A stretch of DNA of 29,090 nucleotides from Sperchopsis tessellata (Eukaryota; Arthropoda; Insecta; Coleoptera; Hydrophilidae). Position 1 is the first letter of the stretch; the number at the start of each line of letters is the position of its first letter. Below are positions 18,901 to 24,870 of this stretch, piece by piece. A program made the translations under genes and the position numbers. The DNA lies in NCBI GenBank assembly GCA_033557685.1, contig JAWQRN010000475.1, forward strand, positions 1-29,090, in the 5' to 3' direction. The notes under the pieces were generated by a model that searched no databases, had not been told where the DNA came from, and was given only the letters and a program-made list of their open reading frames with translations.

Positions 18901-20940
18901 TAGGTACTCTACCGGTTTATTTTGGCATTTGTTTCGCCAACATGCTACACTAATAGGCCTCCACTCTAGTAGGCCCTAAGACTTTCTTAAAAGCTGCTAC
19001 CCTCTACTACACACTATTAACACACTTCTAAAACAAAAATTTAAAAACATGAAGAAAATAAGGAAATTTCATTTATATAGTTTCAAAAGCAAATTAAATA
19101 CATAACACCATCAGAATTTTCATCTCATATGCAACATATAATGTTGAATGAGAAAGTTGGTCTAAGGATCAACATATAAAAGACCAAAGTGAAGCACTTG
19201 GAGAGATTTTCATAAAATATGAGGTAGATAGGTTTTTCTGCAGTATAATGGAAAATGTTGGCGTTTGGCAAGAAAATGTGAAAAGGTACTTTAGTATTAC
19301 TGAGGGCACATTTACCACGTTAAAGGGAGAATAATCATCACGAGAAATATCAGGGCTACAAAATTGCTAAATCCCAATATAAAGAGAGTTTTGTTAAGTA
19401 GAAACATGCTAAGAAAGTAGGGTCTGCTTTGACAAGGTGCAAGTATTCCTCAACAGATACATCAAATTGAAATTAGATGTATTTTGTTCCAGACTTATAT
19501 CCAACGAGGAATTGTGGAGAATGACAAATCAGAAGCCAATGGATTAAAAAATAACACATACAAAATTTTGATAAATTTGTCACACACTAAGAAAGCCATC
19601 TGACTGCTTGATAACACAAGCCTTGAAGTGTAATTCTGTTGGTACGTGAAAGAAAGGTGTGACTAAGGAACATGAAAGATGCAATGTCTTTTTTTTGTTG
19701 GAGATCTCTAGTGGGGCAATTATGTGACAGTCAGTACAACTCCAAAGTAATAGACAGCCTAGAATGCAAGTGGACGGAGATGAAAATATACACGTCTAAC
19801 AACTACGATTTATTGAATATTCATTTTGAGCTCATATGCCCATCCCTTAAATGGTTTGAATTCATAATATCATAATTTTCAAATGGTCACAGAAAAACTT
19901 GAATCAAAACATCAATGTTTGAACATAAAATTAGATTATATTTTAACTGGTTCATTGACTGATGACAGTTTACACTTCGAATAACACTTTTAAAGTAATA
20001 ACCCGGAAATGTTCTGGAACGAAGTGTACCTTATAAATGTACCTTAGTCACACATGAATGTACGTGCACATTTAAGATATAATGTGTTCATTACTTTTTG
20101 CTAAAAGTAAATAAACTCCTAAATACTACTCAATTAATGGTTCTAAAACAAACGTAAATAATAACATCGTATGATACTCTTAACTGAAAAAGAGAATATT
20201 TTGAATACAGAATTAATGATTTATATTAATAGCTCCAATAATGATAACTGATTCAGAATCAGCAGTTTAAAATTAGATAATTATTAGATAAGATTATATA
20301 CAATCACCTGCCAGTTAGGTAAATATAAGTTTTTATCACAGCTAACTTCTGATTTTGCCAATTCAATTTATTATAAGTTTGAACTTAAAAAATTAGTATA
20401 GTTGTAGATATCTAGTAACAGCAAAGAATACATACACTTTTGTAACAAATCGAACATTTGAAGAATTTATAAACACAATATTAGAAACTTTAATAAATAA
20501 TAATAAACATTCAGTATTTAAAATATATTCCATTATTTTATTTAATATTAGTATTACCTAATAGATTGAACTCTGGAAGCACACTCGATTATCTTCTCAT
20601 TCCACAAGGGATCATTCCAATCCAAATCGTAGAAAATAACTATTACAGCAGGAATTTCATTTAGATGTTTATTCATCCAATTGCGTTTCAAGATTCCTTT
20701 AGGTATATACCACTCGTAAGAGTTTCTCTTTGGTTTAATGACTGGGAATTCATGTGCGTTATCAATTAACTTAAATAATACTGGGGCTCTTTCCGTTCTT
20801 CTAGTTCCACTAAACGTTTCCCAAATTAATCTATGAATGGAGTTGTTTAAAGTATCCAAACCAGTCACTCCTACCAAAGCCAAGGGCTTCGTACACACTT
20901 CCACTGGCAAGTCAAATTGATCATTTAAATTAGGCGGCAT
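3776..20940 (-). CDS. TRAPPC11: TRAPPC11 (foie gras / gryzun), partial gene, nine exons read, 3' part outside window
   Basis: Encodes a subunit of the TRAPP III tethering complex, which acts in ER-to-Golgi traffic and autophagy. Nine exons join without a stop into 674 codons: 20558-20940, 14766-15125, 8985-9215, 8777-8918, 5204-5374, 5013-5146, 4356-4563, 4091-4296 and 3776-3962. Every junction has GT..AG, and phases are 2,2,2,0,0,2,0,2,0. The product tracks vertebrate TRAPPC11 collinearly, with landmarks SYEWYIPKGIL and WMNKHLN (exon 1), LNKTTHQ and RHQFK (exon 2), AGFINYK and FEHHVWMSKQ (exon 3), YYGQRPWR (exon 5), DYRQEGWW (exon 7) and CKARF (exon 8). Residues ~250-500 correspond to the Foie-gras domain. 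The vertebrate protein is ~1130 aa, so ~450 residues including the gryzun region are missing and should lie left of base 1. No C-terminal exon was found in 1-3775. The start ATG has A at -3. Confidence 0.93.
4091..4296 (-). CDS. TRAPPC11: TRAPPC11 exon 8
   Basis: Acceptor TTTTTCTAG|AAACAT at 4297, donor ATTAG|GTAAGT at 4090, phase 2. It encodes the linker KHMPEPESNVPEKAL followed by VDCKARFTKNKYQVDSLVTV, corresponding to vertebrate VQCKAKF...VDVPV. The linker half is poorly conserved, as expected. Confidence 0.9.
4356..4563 (-). CDS. TRAPPC11: TRAPPC11 exon 7 (end of Foie-gras domain)
   Basis: Acceptor ATACTTTTAG|TTTGCT at 4564, donor TTAAAG|GTGAGT at 4355, phase 0. It reads TLLSHMLWDYRQEGWWDII and then KCAFLTGNVQDYLQMSLELL, closely matching vertebrate DYRSEGWW...KDYITYSLELL. 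The intron after it is 59 bp. Confidence 0.93.
4631..4700 (-). repeat. Old divergent copy of the Penelope-like terminal block, in intron 6
   Basis: Reverse complement contains TTGCAACAAATGATAAAACG and then CAGAGCCTTTACACGGTTTC, aligning to TTGCAACAGTGGACGAAACA and CAGAGCCTCTACACGGTTTC at 5954-6002. The matching small reading frame gives VATNDKTSVLFRAFTRFLP against LATVDETSALVRASTRFPS. Flanking similarity is lost beyond ~70 bp. It lies between TRAPPC11 exons 6 and 7. Confidence 0.6.
5013..5146 (-). CDS. TRAPPC11: TRAPPC11 exon 6
   Basis: Acceptor ACTTTTAG|GCTATA at 5147, donor TTTAC|GTAAGT at 5012, phase 2. It reads FAISQYKTYRCPRIRRHLV and then QMADEYYNSQDYGKAF, matching the vertebrate YKCPRMKSHLMVQMGEEYY region. 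The upstream intron is 57 bp. Confidence 0.92.
5204..5374 (-). CDS. TRAPPC11: TRAPPC11 exon 5
   Basis: The acceptor region is TTTTTAGAAG|GTATC with two AGs three bases apart. I placed the boundary at the first AG (exon from 5374); the second would drop one Lys. The donor is TTCT|GTAAGT at 5203, phase 0. It encodes PVPDPLEGINTMEYYGQRPW, matching the vertebrate PDPLE..FYGQRSWR block. A Penelope-like insertion ends about 140 bp upstream of this acceptor. Confidence 0.92.
5532..5685 (-). repeat. Penelope-like terminal repeat (pLTR), arm 1
   Basis: Starts at CAGTCCTTGCCTATATAAGC (minus) just after the ORF stop, carries a TATA box and initiator, then the shared block ending GGAAACAACATTC, and continues ~33 bp to the target duplication. 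The extension matches the copy at the left edge of the window, so it belongs to the repeat family and not the target. Confidence 0.75.
5641..5674 (-). promoter_or_regulatory. TATA plus initiator core promoter in pLTR arm 1
   Basis: TATATAAG on minus at 5674-5667, and the arthropod-type initiator TCAGT at 5645-5641. The presumed +1 A at 5643 is 31 bases from the first T of the TATA box, the normal spacing. It would drive transcription toward TRAPPC11 exon 5, in the sense of the gene. Confidence 0.6.
5702..5866 (-). pseudogene. 3' end of Penelope-like ORF (region after RT, GIY-YIG side), truncated
   Basis: Open frame of 54 codons ending in TAG at 5702-5704. It reads FPRKFREAIEVYNCPNNINR followed by DDGFQLPIAWRIPL. 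The pattern R-x-REAIEI-x-NxxNx-NRDDGYxLxxxWRP is the familiar C-terminal end of arthropod Penelope-like proteins, downstream of the GIY-YIG nuclease. The upstream coding part is replaced by the inverted terminal repeat. A 16-bp gap separates the stop from the start of the adjoining terminal repeat. No start codon or catalytic domain is left. Confidence 0.75.
5863..6024 (+). repeat. Penelope-like terminal repeat (pLTR), inverted arm 2
   Basis: Inverted counterpart of 5532-5685. After the TCAGTGCAGT initiator it has ~40 bp absent from arm 1 (GAATTCATTCATTGAAGTAA and on), then rejoins at CCCTTGCAACAGTGGACGAA. An ATG at 5947 (context AAAATG) opens a 74-codon frame to 6171 that starts MSLATVDETSALVRASTRFP. 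The first ~26 codons are repeat-encoded; the rest is flanking intron, so the full frame is not a credible gene. Confidence 0.75.
5874..5904 (+). promoter_or_regulatory. TATA plus initiator core promoter in inverted pLTR arm 2
   Basis: TATATAAG at 5874-5881 and TCAGT at 5900-5904, with 28 bases from the first T to the presumed +1 A at 5902. It points away from arm 1, so the insertion carries two divergent core promoters ~200 bp apart. It is antisense to TRAPPC11. Confidence 0.6.
6172..7950. other. Intron 4 spacer, AT-rich, no gene supported
   Basis: AT-rich, with an (AAT)n-like run near 6350-6362. A short cysteine-bearing reading on minus around 6750-6830 (KRCFLCKETC) is too small to assign. 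A GC-richer patch at 7095-7160 and the sequence around it have no recognised origin. No splice-flanked TRAPPC11 coding block was found here, and exon 4 joins exon 5 in frame without it. Confidence 0.45.
8011..8054 (-). ncRNA. Hammerhead-ribozyme-like motif (type I), better-preserved copy
   Basis: On minus the 44 bases read stem I UUAGCC, core CUGAAGA, stem II hairpin, core GAAA, stem III, GUC, then stem I' GGCUAA. UUAGCC and GGCUAA pair perfectly over 6 bp. The cores match CUGANGA and GAAA, and the cleavage triplet is GUC, predicting scission between the complements of 8017 and 8016. Oddities: an extra U separates CUGAAGA from stem II (GAGGC/GCAUC, one mismatch), and stem III is a minimal ACAUGU. 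That hexamer is self-complementary, which would allow a dimeric fold as reported for hammerheads of Penelope-like elements. Activity is untested. Confidence 0.6.
8187..8227 (+). ncRNA. Hammerhead-ribozyme-like motif, second copy with broken stem I
   Basis: Plus-strand mirror of the motif in the other arm: CUGAAGA at 8190-8196, perfect stem II GAGGC/GCCUC, GAAA at 8212-8215 and GUC at 8219-8221. The bases before the core (UUUCAACC) no longer pair with those after the triplet (GACUAAU), so stem I is lost and cleavage is unlikely. Stem II is better here than in the left arm, so the two arms have decayed at different places. Confidence 0.45.
8289..8776. other. Rest of intron 4, no gene supported
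   Basis: T-rich then A-rich AT sequence leading to the exon 4 donor at 8776. The open frame at 8255-8503 is low-complexity, starts inside the foldback repeat and resembles nothing known. Confidence 0.5.
8777..8918 (-). CDS. TRAPPC11: TRAPPC11 exon 4
   Basis: Acceptor GCCATAG|GTTTAG at 8919, donor TAGC|GTAAGT at 8776, leaving phase 0. It reads QFSVFGDIFDEAVKLGL and then HPGIYYQQAAQHA, the helical repeat part of the Foie-gras domain. The exon is 142 bp. Confidence 0.92.
8985..9215 (-). CDS. TRAPPC11: TRAPPC11 exon 3 (start of Foie-gras domain)
   Basis: Acceptor ATTTTCAG|GCATTA at 9216, donor AAACA|GTAAGA at 8984. It opens KHYTHAYNNLLEIRI and includes AGFINYKLCRLMF and LAFEHHVWMSKQ, conserved in TRAPPC11. 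It is separated from exon 4 by an intron of only 66 bp. Confidence 0.94.
9545..9900 (-). pseudogene. Jockey-like LINE C-terminal relic (probable)
   Basis: A 115-codon minus frame includes LVSHGILLWGVGTKC near its start and PHSTNFLSKRY, then LHYMYNKLPMIIR, near its end. In Jockey-type LINEs the region after the RT has a YGIxxWG block and later an IKxYNKLPxEI block, in the same order and spacing class. The middle is not convincing. It lies in TRAPPC11 intron 2, same orientation as the gene. Confidence 0.5.
9973..11600 (-). mobile_element. RTE-like non-LTR retrotransposon, second family, truncated and frameshifted
   Basis: Read on minus from ~11590: KKFKELAGTHKHRQPNVLTD and WKTYIEELFKDRR (linker before RT), ITKEEVTCAIRILKNGKSPG-like block near 11215-11290, then at 11055-10741 MSCTLKTFLKVIQHRI, QFWFRNGLGTREA, CFIDYNKVFDKIR and DLRIITNLYYNQKA. 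At 10679-10371 are WGVSLNAKTTKVMV and YNYLGTTINQNNDTSEEIR, at 10355-10122 RLEAFELWMYRRILRIPWTD, and the end is a short tail near 9975-10030. The FADD-bearing palm between 10741 and 10680 is disrupted or deleted. Its sequence differs from the LINE at 592-2549, so the two are separate families. It sits in TRAPPC11 intron 2. Confidence 0.88.
11640..11980. repeat. Two degenerate direct repeat units (~190 bp offset)
   Basis: Unit A (from ~11670) has GCAACACTCC, GAGCACTGTTCACAAGCTGA, CATCTATCATA, GACCACAAGGCTTAATGATG and CACACAAATTGA. Unit B (from ~11853) has GCAACGCACA, GAGCATGGTTCACAAACTAA, CACCTATCATA, GGACCACAAGATTCACACTT and GACACAAATTGA in the same order. The units are diverged and their nature is unknown. 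The remaining sequence to 12175 is AT-rich with no gene. Confidence 0.6.
12176..12560 (+). pseudogene. Jockey-like LINE reverse transcriptase relic, plus strand
   Basis: From ~12176 one frame reads DIVFDNDLKMYACIHDDQNY, SSLQTDLHRIQNWCDFNNLH and LNLSRCKAIFF. This is the block right after the FADD box, where FADDLK has decayed to FDNDLK. Another frame continues YLGVNFVSLPTFNSYIINIT, FAKHFLGFVI, a stop, then NFLHTNVLLALS. The order (LQxDLxRLxxWCxxNxLxLN, LGVxFDxxLTF, LGFVxRxxxxF) is that of Jockey/CR1-type RT thumbs. It is interrupted by frameshifts and stops, and lies antisense in TRAPPC11 intron 2. Confidence 0.75.
12570..13159. other. AT-rich intron 2 spacer
   Basis: Contains a short run of related TTC(A/G)AATGA/AATTTTTAT segments at ~12985-13045 that looks like decayed tandem repetition. 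No coding sequence recognised. Confidence 0.4.
13160..14320. mobile_element. Non-autonomous DNA-transposon-like element with ~310-bp inverted ends
   Basis: The left arm (~13160-13465) and right arm (~14000-14320) are inverted copies. Matching blocks in order are TTTTAGCCCTA, AGGTATTCACATTTAGGTAT (followed by TTACTACA), GGTGTTTACAAA, GCAGAAGTT against ACAGAAGTT, TGTTGTCAAAAGCCA, AGTACCTAGAAAATTGTA and TTCTGTAGATTGATCA. The centre (~13466-13999) is AT-rich and non-coding. No transposase fragment and no clear target duplication could be seen, so the superfamily is unassigned. Arms this long suggest a foldback-type or internally deleted element. It lies in TRAPPC11 intron 2. Confidence 0.8.
14321..14765. 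other. Intron 2 end, no gene
   Basis: AT-rich sequence up to the exon 2 donor. The 71-codon frame at 14466-14681 shows no recognisable domain or codon bias and is taken as chance. Confidence 0.45.
14766..15125 (-). CDS. TRAPPC11: TRAPPC11 exon 2
   Basis: Acceptor TTTCTAG|GGCTGC at 15126, donor CACAA|GTAAGC at 14765, phase 2 on both sides. Starting in the frame left by exon 1 it reads RAALEGRATKITIVLIQ, then GEDIQASERAVALC, LNKTTHQYLF and RHQFKMGFLNELKQD, all matching the vertebrate TRAPPC11 order. The frame extends above the first ATG at 15118, so that ATG is internal and not a start. Confidence 0.94.
15126..16559. other. Intron 1 spacer, repeat-like but unassigned
   Basis: A GC-richer patch at 15265-15375 has weak resemblance to 5S rRNA parts but in the wrong order. 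15950-16100 ends in GAACAAAATAAATATATATT followed by a T tract, which could be the end of a retroelement. No coding block recognised. Confidence 0.4.
16640..16905 (+). pseudogene. piggyBac-like transposase relic
   Basis: A plus frame around 16815-16895 reads TEQGQKLFFDNYFTMLKLMT and then CLSENFL. The block G-x-x-LFFDNYFTSLxLMxxL, containing a catalytic aspartate of the DDE domain, is characteristic of piggyBac and PGBD transposases. Upstream, ~16620-16750, another frame gives SRVVSDFSSEDEI, an acidic stretch that may be from the N-terminus. The rest of the catalytic domain is missing. A terminal TTAA was not located. In TRAPPC11 intron 1, antisense to the gene. Confidence 0.6.
17220..17635 (+). 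pseudogene. Penelope-like element N-terminal and first RT block relic
   Basis: From 17232 the frame reads NLALKSLKDILSEDKRNTTV, then MNRSTYGKMVQFLQDPVYK, the stretch before the RT in Penelope-like elements (consensus ALKxLKxxxxIVILPADKGxATVVxDxxxYxxKM). A frame shift near 17480 then gives TPRIYVPPKIHKPGVPLKSI followed by VSITKSPTYQLTKIF and a stop, matching PPRFYGLPKIHKPGxPLRPIVSxxxSPTYxLAK. Nothing of the palm or GIY-YIG region follows. It may belong to the same or a different family from the terminal repeats in introns 4, 6 and 9. In TRAPPC11 intron 1. Confidence 0.8.
17846..17995 (-). pseudogene. Possible LINE C-terminal tail relic
   Basis: On minus, 17978 to ~17935 reads SIKFYNALPIDIKKL. 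After a frame shift, ~17935 to 17850 reads LVEYKRKIFENLC and LYTIADYFSK before a stop. F-NALPxxIK...YK-x-KLxxxLxxxxFYTIxEY is the usual end of Jockey/CR1-type LINE proteins. Short and frameshifted. Confidence 0.4.
18116..18214. repeat. Three 33-bp degenerate tandem units
   Basis: Units start at 18116 (TAGCACTTTTTAGAGCTGGT), 18149 (TAACACTTTTCAGAGCTACA) and 18182 (CCAACACTGTTGAGAGCTAT), exactly 33 bases apart. They overlap the end of the LINE endonuclease relic and may be a local expansion in it. Confidence 0.6.
18217..18740 (-). pseudogene. LINE AP-endonuclease relic (RTE-like)
   Basis: Read on minus from ~18720: AWKFSA, stop, NVRGV, then KVLIREMDKYRVDVMCV, the opening of an AP-type endonuclease (WNVRSL...ELxRYRxDVxxxQE). 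Further on are VVALILSSGVIY and, at ~18365-18215 across frames, DINGWVSVRRDGIERLVHPY and RLIEICLERSLFVLNTW, matching GDFNxxVG...GxxRLxDFCxxNxLxIxNTxF. Several stops and frameshifts are present. Distances agree with a single endonuclease domain of ~200 residues. In intron 1, same orientation as TRAPPC11. Confidence 0.75.
18785..20557. other. Intron 1, donor-proximal part, no gene
   Basis: At 19141-19200 a plus reading LNEKVGLRIN, one residue, stop, KTKV resembles the VGLxINxxKTK box of LINE RTs but nothing else supports it. The remainder is AT-rich, with no exon-like block. Confidence 0.4.
20558..20940 (-). CDS. TRAPPC11: TRAPPC11 exon 1 (start codon, residues 1-127 plus two bases)
   Basis: Begins MPPNLNDQFDLPVEVC and carries the highly conserved SYEWYIPKGIL and WMNKHLN blocks, followed by an aromatic/acidic stretch VIFYDLDWNDPLW. 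The donor is AG|GTAATA at 20557, phase 2. The ATG context is GAAAATG, and the frame starts at the same point as the vertebrate protein. The 5' untranslated part lies above 20940, but its start could not be fixed. Confidence 0.94.
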
Positions 20941-21880
20941 TTTCGTTTTAGAATTACTACAGACGATTACAACAAAACCATAGCTGTTTCAGATATTTAA
21001 TTGGCACAGGGACATCATCCATGGAAAATCAACATTTAATATGACATTTACGACGGTGAACTTAGCGACGTCGGTCACTACGAGCAATAGTATGCGTAGT
21101 GTAGACGTAAATGTGCACCGAGCACACTTCTGTCTTTCTCTAACTCATGCATATGATAGATATATGATGCACGATTGCATTGCAGTGAGATCTCAGAGCT
21201 TCAGGTGTTAATTAATTTATAGATACATTGTTACATTTGCCAACTTCTTTCAGAAAAATATTAAAGTAGATGCTTACAAGATAGTAAATAAAATTGGCTA
21301 TTCAAAGTATAAAGGAGTAAGTATCAACGTTATCTAATAACAAATTTCCCTAGCTTACATATTTTGTCAAGGAGACTTATCTACGACGGTAGTGCTCTAC
21401 CCCCCTATTGAGAATGAAAACTTGATATTTCGAAAAAACATCACCTCGGGCATCTACGATTATAGTTTCGTCGATCTAACTTTCCTCCAAAGAGGTGTAA
21501 AAATTTACATTCACCACCATACTCCTAAAAAATAATCCAATAAACTATGGATAGTTAGAGAGTAAATAAAAATTTGCCATCGAATTAAATGGAGTAGACA
21601 TTTCAACGAAGCCTTCAAAAGGGACCTAGTGCATCGTCCAAATGCATTTTGTATATTCGGTGGGCACTATACTATAATTCTGAAAAAAAGAATTCAACGA
21701 AACCAACATTATTCTTTCCTAGCTTTTTAAGGTTTGGTAGCGGAGATTCTTCTGCAACTGCTGCTAAGACTTACCAACGGTGGTCGTGCATTAAACTCTC
21801 TAATGCCGTTTGCAACGGGACTTTTCTTAACAATGACGCCGAGTAACGGTTCTGTAAGAAACAAAATTGGCTCTTGTAAA
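20941..21880. other. Upstream region of TRAPPC11, no further gene supported
   Basis: Must contain the 5' UTR and promoter of TRAPPC11. A clear TATA box at a useful distance was not seen, which is common for housekeeping insect genes. A GC-richer stretch at 21050-21130 is the most promoter-like segment. Open frames at 21649-21961 start with non-ATG codons or show no domain. Confidence 0.4.
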
Positions 21881-22390
21881 CGCATTCAGTCTGTTTTAAG
21901 ATACATCCTCATGCTCACGAATTGCGAAATCCGAATTGCGATTCGCAATAAATATTTGTAAAATAACAACGTCCCCATGCATCCGAAAATGTTTGGGAAA
22001 ATTTGGGGGACTATAATTTCTAACCATCTCTAATGTTGGTATAAAATGACAGTTAAATTACAAAACGTCATTAAAAACAAAAGTGTTCGAACCTTCTACT
22101 ACTACTTTTGGATTGGATAAATCACCCATCTTTTTTTTATAAATGCTGTTAGTAACCGCGCCGACTATAAAAACTTAGGCAAAGAAATTAAGGATGGCGT
22201 CATAAATTTCGCAGAAAGATAAAACAAATTTATCTTTTTGCGGCCCCGCAATTTTTATAAAACATTCGGATCAATATTTTCCGCCGTTAAATTTAAAATG
22301 CATTAGCCAATAGGAAACGTTTCGCAAATTCGGAATTCACAATTCGGTAAGCATGAGGACGTACCTTTACGCATTCAGTCTGCTTTCAAG
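21881..22390. repeat. 20-bp direct repeats bracketing the MITE
   Basis: CGCATTCAGTCTGTTTTAAG at 21881-21900 and CGCATTCAGTCTGCTTTCAA(G) at 22370-22390 lie 5 and 9 bp outside the inverted repeats. They differ at one base plus one indel. They are longer and less closely placed than a normal target duplication. Confidence 0.65.
21905..22360. mobile_element. MITE-like element with ~45-bp terminal inverted repeats
   Basis: Left end TCCTCATGCTCACGAATTGC continues GAAATCCGAATTGCGATTCG. The right end, reverse complemented from 22360, reads GTCCTCATGCTTACCGAATT and on through GTGAATTCCGAATTTGCGAA. The interior (~365 bp) is non-coding. No transposase remains. The flanks carry a longer direct repeat, listed separately. 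Confidence 0.75.
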
Positions 22391-24033
22391 CCCTAGTCTG
22401 GTTTCAACTCTGATTTACACTTCGACCTTACGCTCATCAGATCACAGTAAAATGACTTCAATCATTTTCTCTACGGGTACTATTCCATTTTTATACGAGA
22501 AACAACCCTATTCTCTTCTCACAACCAACTGCTTATAGGTTTGCGCAAAATAAACCTCGACTAAAAGCCTATGTCCCAATTAAATTAACCCCAAATGTGT
22601 AAGTCAAAGTTCGATACATGATGTATAAGTTTCACTTATCCAAAATGCCGATTCTCTTACTCCCATATTTCATCGAAACCAGAGGCGAGAGCTTCCAAGA
22701 GCAGAACAAAGATATTTATAATAGGTAGTCCGTGTAGAAATAATTTATTCTCCCACACATTTATTTATTTTTTATGATTTAAATTAGATACCTGTATTGT
22801 TGTAAGCTCGAAATACAAGCCAACTTCACTAATTACATCTTGCGCAATAGACTTTTAAACGGTTCTACGATATAATAAATTAAGCCATACAAGTCGTATT
22901 CTCTGTGCGACTCTTGGAAAGTTTACATCACGGACTCAAATACCGGGACGTACGATAAGTATTACGAATAACTCCAGTCTCACCAGTTCGCATAAAGTTC
23001 TTTTTTGCAGGTACAGAACCCACGCAACAAATATTGATTTATATTCTTCAAGATGACGTATATATTTAACATTAAATTGGAAAAGCTAAAACAAATAATA
23101 GAAAATAAATACTAACTTAAATGCATTTAAAGTGTGTGTCGCTAGTAATATATCTAGATATTAGTTTGAATAAATCGATTTTATGTTACAATATATTAGT
23201 GCTATTAGATTTATAGTTACATGTTAATCGGTTTTATGATACGTTAAATTCTGGCTATATTAAAATAAGGTAGATGCACTAAATAAGAATGCCTTCAGAA
23301 TGGGCTATTTCCGATGGTTGTTATATGAGTCAATATATCGAAAATAAAGTTGGAGAGAATTGCTCAGACACTGATGGGTGAAATTCTCCAAATAATTTGA
23401 AAAGTTAACCAGAACTATATGATCATTTATTTCCATCCCTCTTATTCACAAAGTATGCACTATAATTGAAACTAGATTTAAGTGAATAGTAAAATTTGAG
23501 GCTTTACATATTTTGATCGTAGCTCGATTATTTGCATAGATGTCATATTATTATATAGACGTTTCGTTATTTTACGGTATGTACACAGAGCAGAACTACG
23601 TTAACTTGCCACAAGTTGTAATTTATATTTTGTTTATCTATTTATCTTATATTTTCATCCCTCTTACCTGTAAAGCTATCCATATAATGCAATTAAATCT
23701 AGGACAATTTTAATACTCCAACATGCACGAAATCCATTTTAGATAATGATAATTATAGCCAAACTTGCACAAAACCGTACATGCATGTAAGCGAAAATGT
23801 AATGTGTCGCGAATATGTATAGTTATATATACATATCGTAACGAATCGGCCTTTCCGCGTAGCTGGTAGAGGTGAACGGGTACATTGTGTGCACTCGCGT
23901 CACCTTAAATTAACTTACCACCTGAAAACTACGAAAACGCATAAAATTTTCCAAATTAAAGTAATTATAATTACTTTACGTATATGTTTGTGATCATCGG
24001 TTAGGACTTACTGACGTTGTGTTAGTTTTGCAG
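22391..24033. other. Intergenic AT-rich sequence, nothing recognised
   Basis: Mixed AT-rich sequence without coding blocks, RNA genes or clear repeats. Patch 23840-23900 is GC-richer. Open frames here are short and without domains. Confidence 0.45.
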
Positions 24034-24482
24034 GCTCGTTATGGAAGTGGACATGGTTCCTCGTCAACAGGTATTACTATATTGTTTAGAGAAAAATAAA
24101 TTATTACCTTGAGATCACCTGAAGGATCGCGAGTACAACTAAATATCTAAAACTAACTCAGCAACACCGGGAAAAACCTCACGCTGAAGATCTCAAAAGG
24201 GGAAAATTGTGTGACACAGGTGATAGGGGTAGTTAATCCAATGAGCCAACTACGTTAGGTCCGTTAACAGTTCAAAAATAGAACTCTGTATTAATTCTAA
24301 AAGACAGTAACCTGTAGTAAAGTATGAGAAGGCACATTTATAGCTGTTGATATATTATTGCGTATGAGAGTACACGTTGATTCCTCTCATTTATTGTTTC
24401 GACAAGTACAAAATCGTAAAGTAATAAATGGCACATTGCCTCGATCCATATATCGTTGTGCTACATAGTAAAGCAGTTCCGC

Positions 24483-24870
24483 ACAGGAAAGTATACATAC
24501 CCAGCCCACACTTGATCCACACATGTTAGTGTTATATAGTAATACCTTACAATATAGGAAGGCCAATTGGCTCAGTCCTTACCTTAACCTAAACATGTTT
24601 ATATTGCGTCGATATGCGTAGTACGGTGTAAGAAAGTCACTTTGGCTCAGTCCTCACCTAAACCTGACTGTGCTACTTAGCGAAGTGTGGTACGGAGTAG
24701 GAAGGCCAATTTGGCTCAGATCTCACCTTAACCCACATATACCTGAGTTACCTGTATTACCTATGTGCATATCAGTATAGGAAGGCATATACACTCAACC
24801 TACATACAACCGCACTACCTAGTAGCTTGAAGATGCGTATGGGAAGGCACACTGGCTCAGACCATGCATG
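24483..24870. repeat. Degenerate ~71-bp tandem repeat (minisatellite), six units
   Basis: The box (T)AGGAAGGCCAATTTGGCTC, usually followed by AGTCCTCACCTTAACCT, recurs at 24483, 24555, 24629, 24698, 24778 and 24840 (spacings 72, 74, 69, 80 and 62). Units at 24555, 24629 and 24698 are most alike; outer units are decayed. A weaker GAGAAGGCACATTTATAGC at 24325 may be a further outlying unit. No reading frame runs through the array. Confidence 0.75.

Noticed and set aside
19957..19987. CTGATGA followed by CGAATAAC as another hammerhead core
   Set aside because: GAAA is missing and no pairing stem I or cleavage triplet is found.
21649..21961. Overlapping frames giving LTNGGRALNSLMPFATG-like sequence
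   Set aside because: No known domain, mixed frames and non-ATG starts; the second ends inside the MITE, so it is not a gene.
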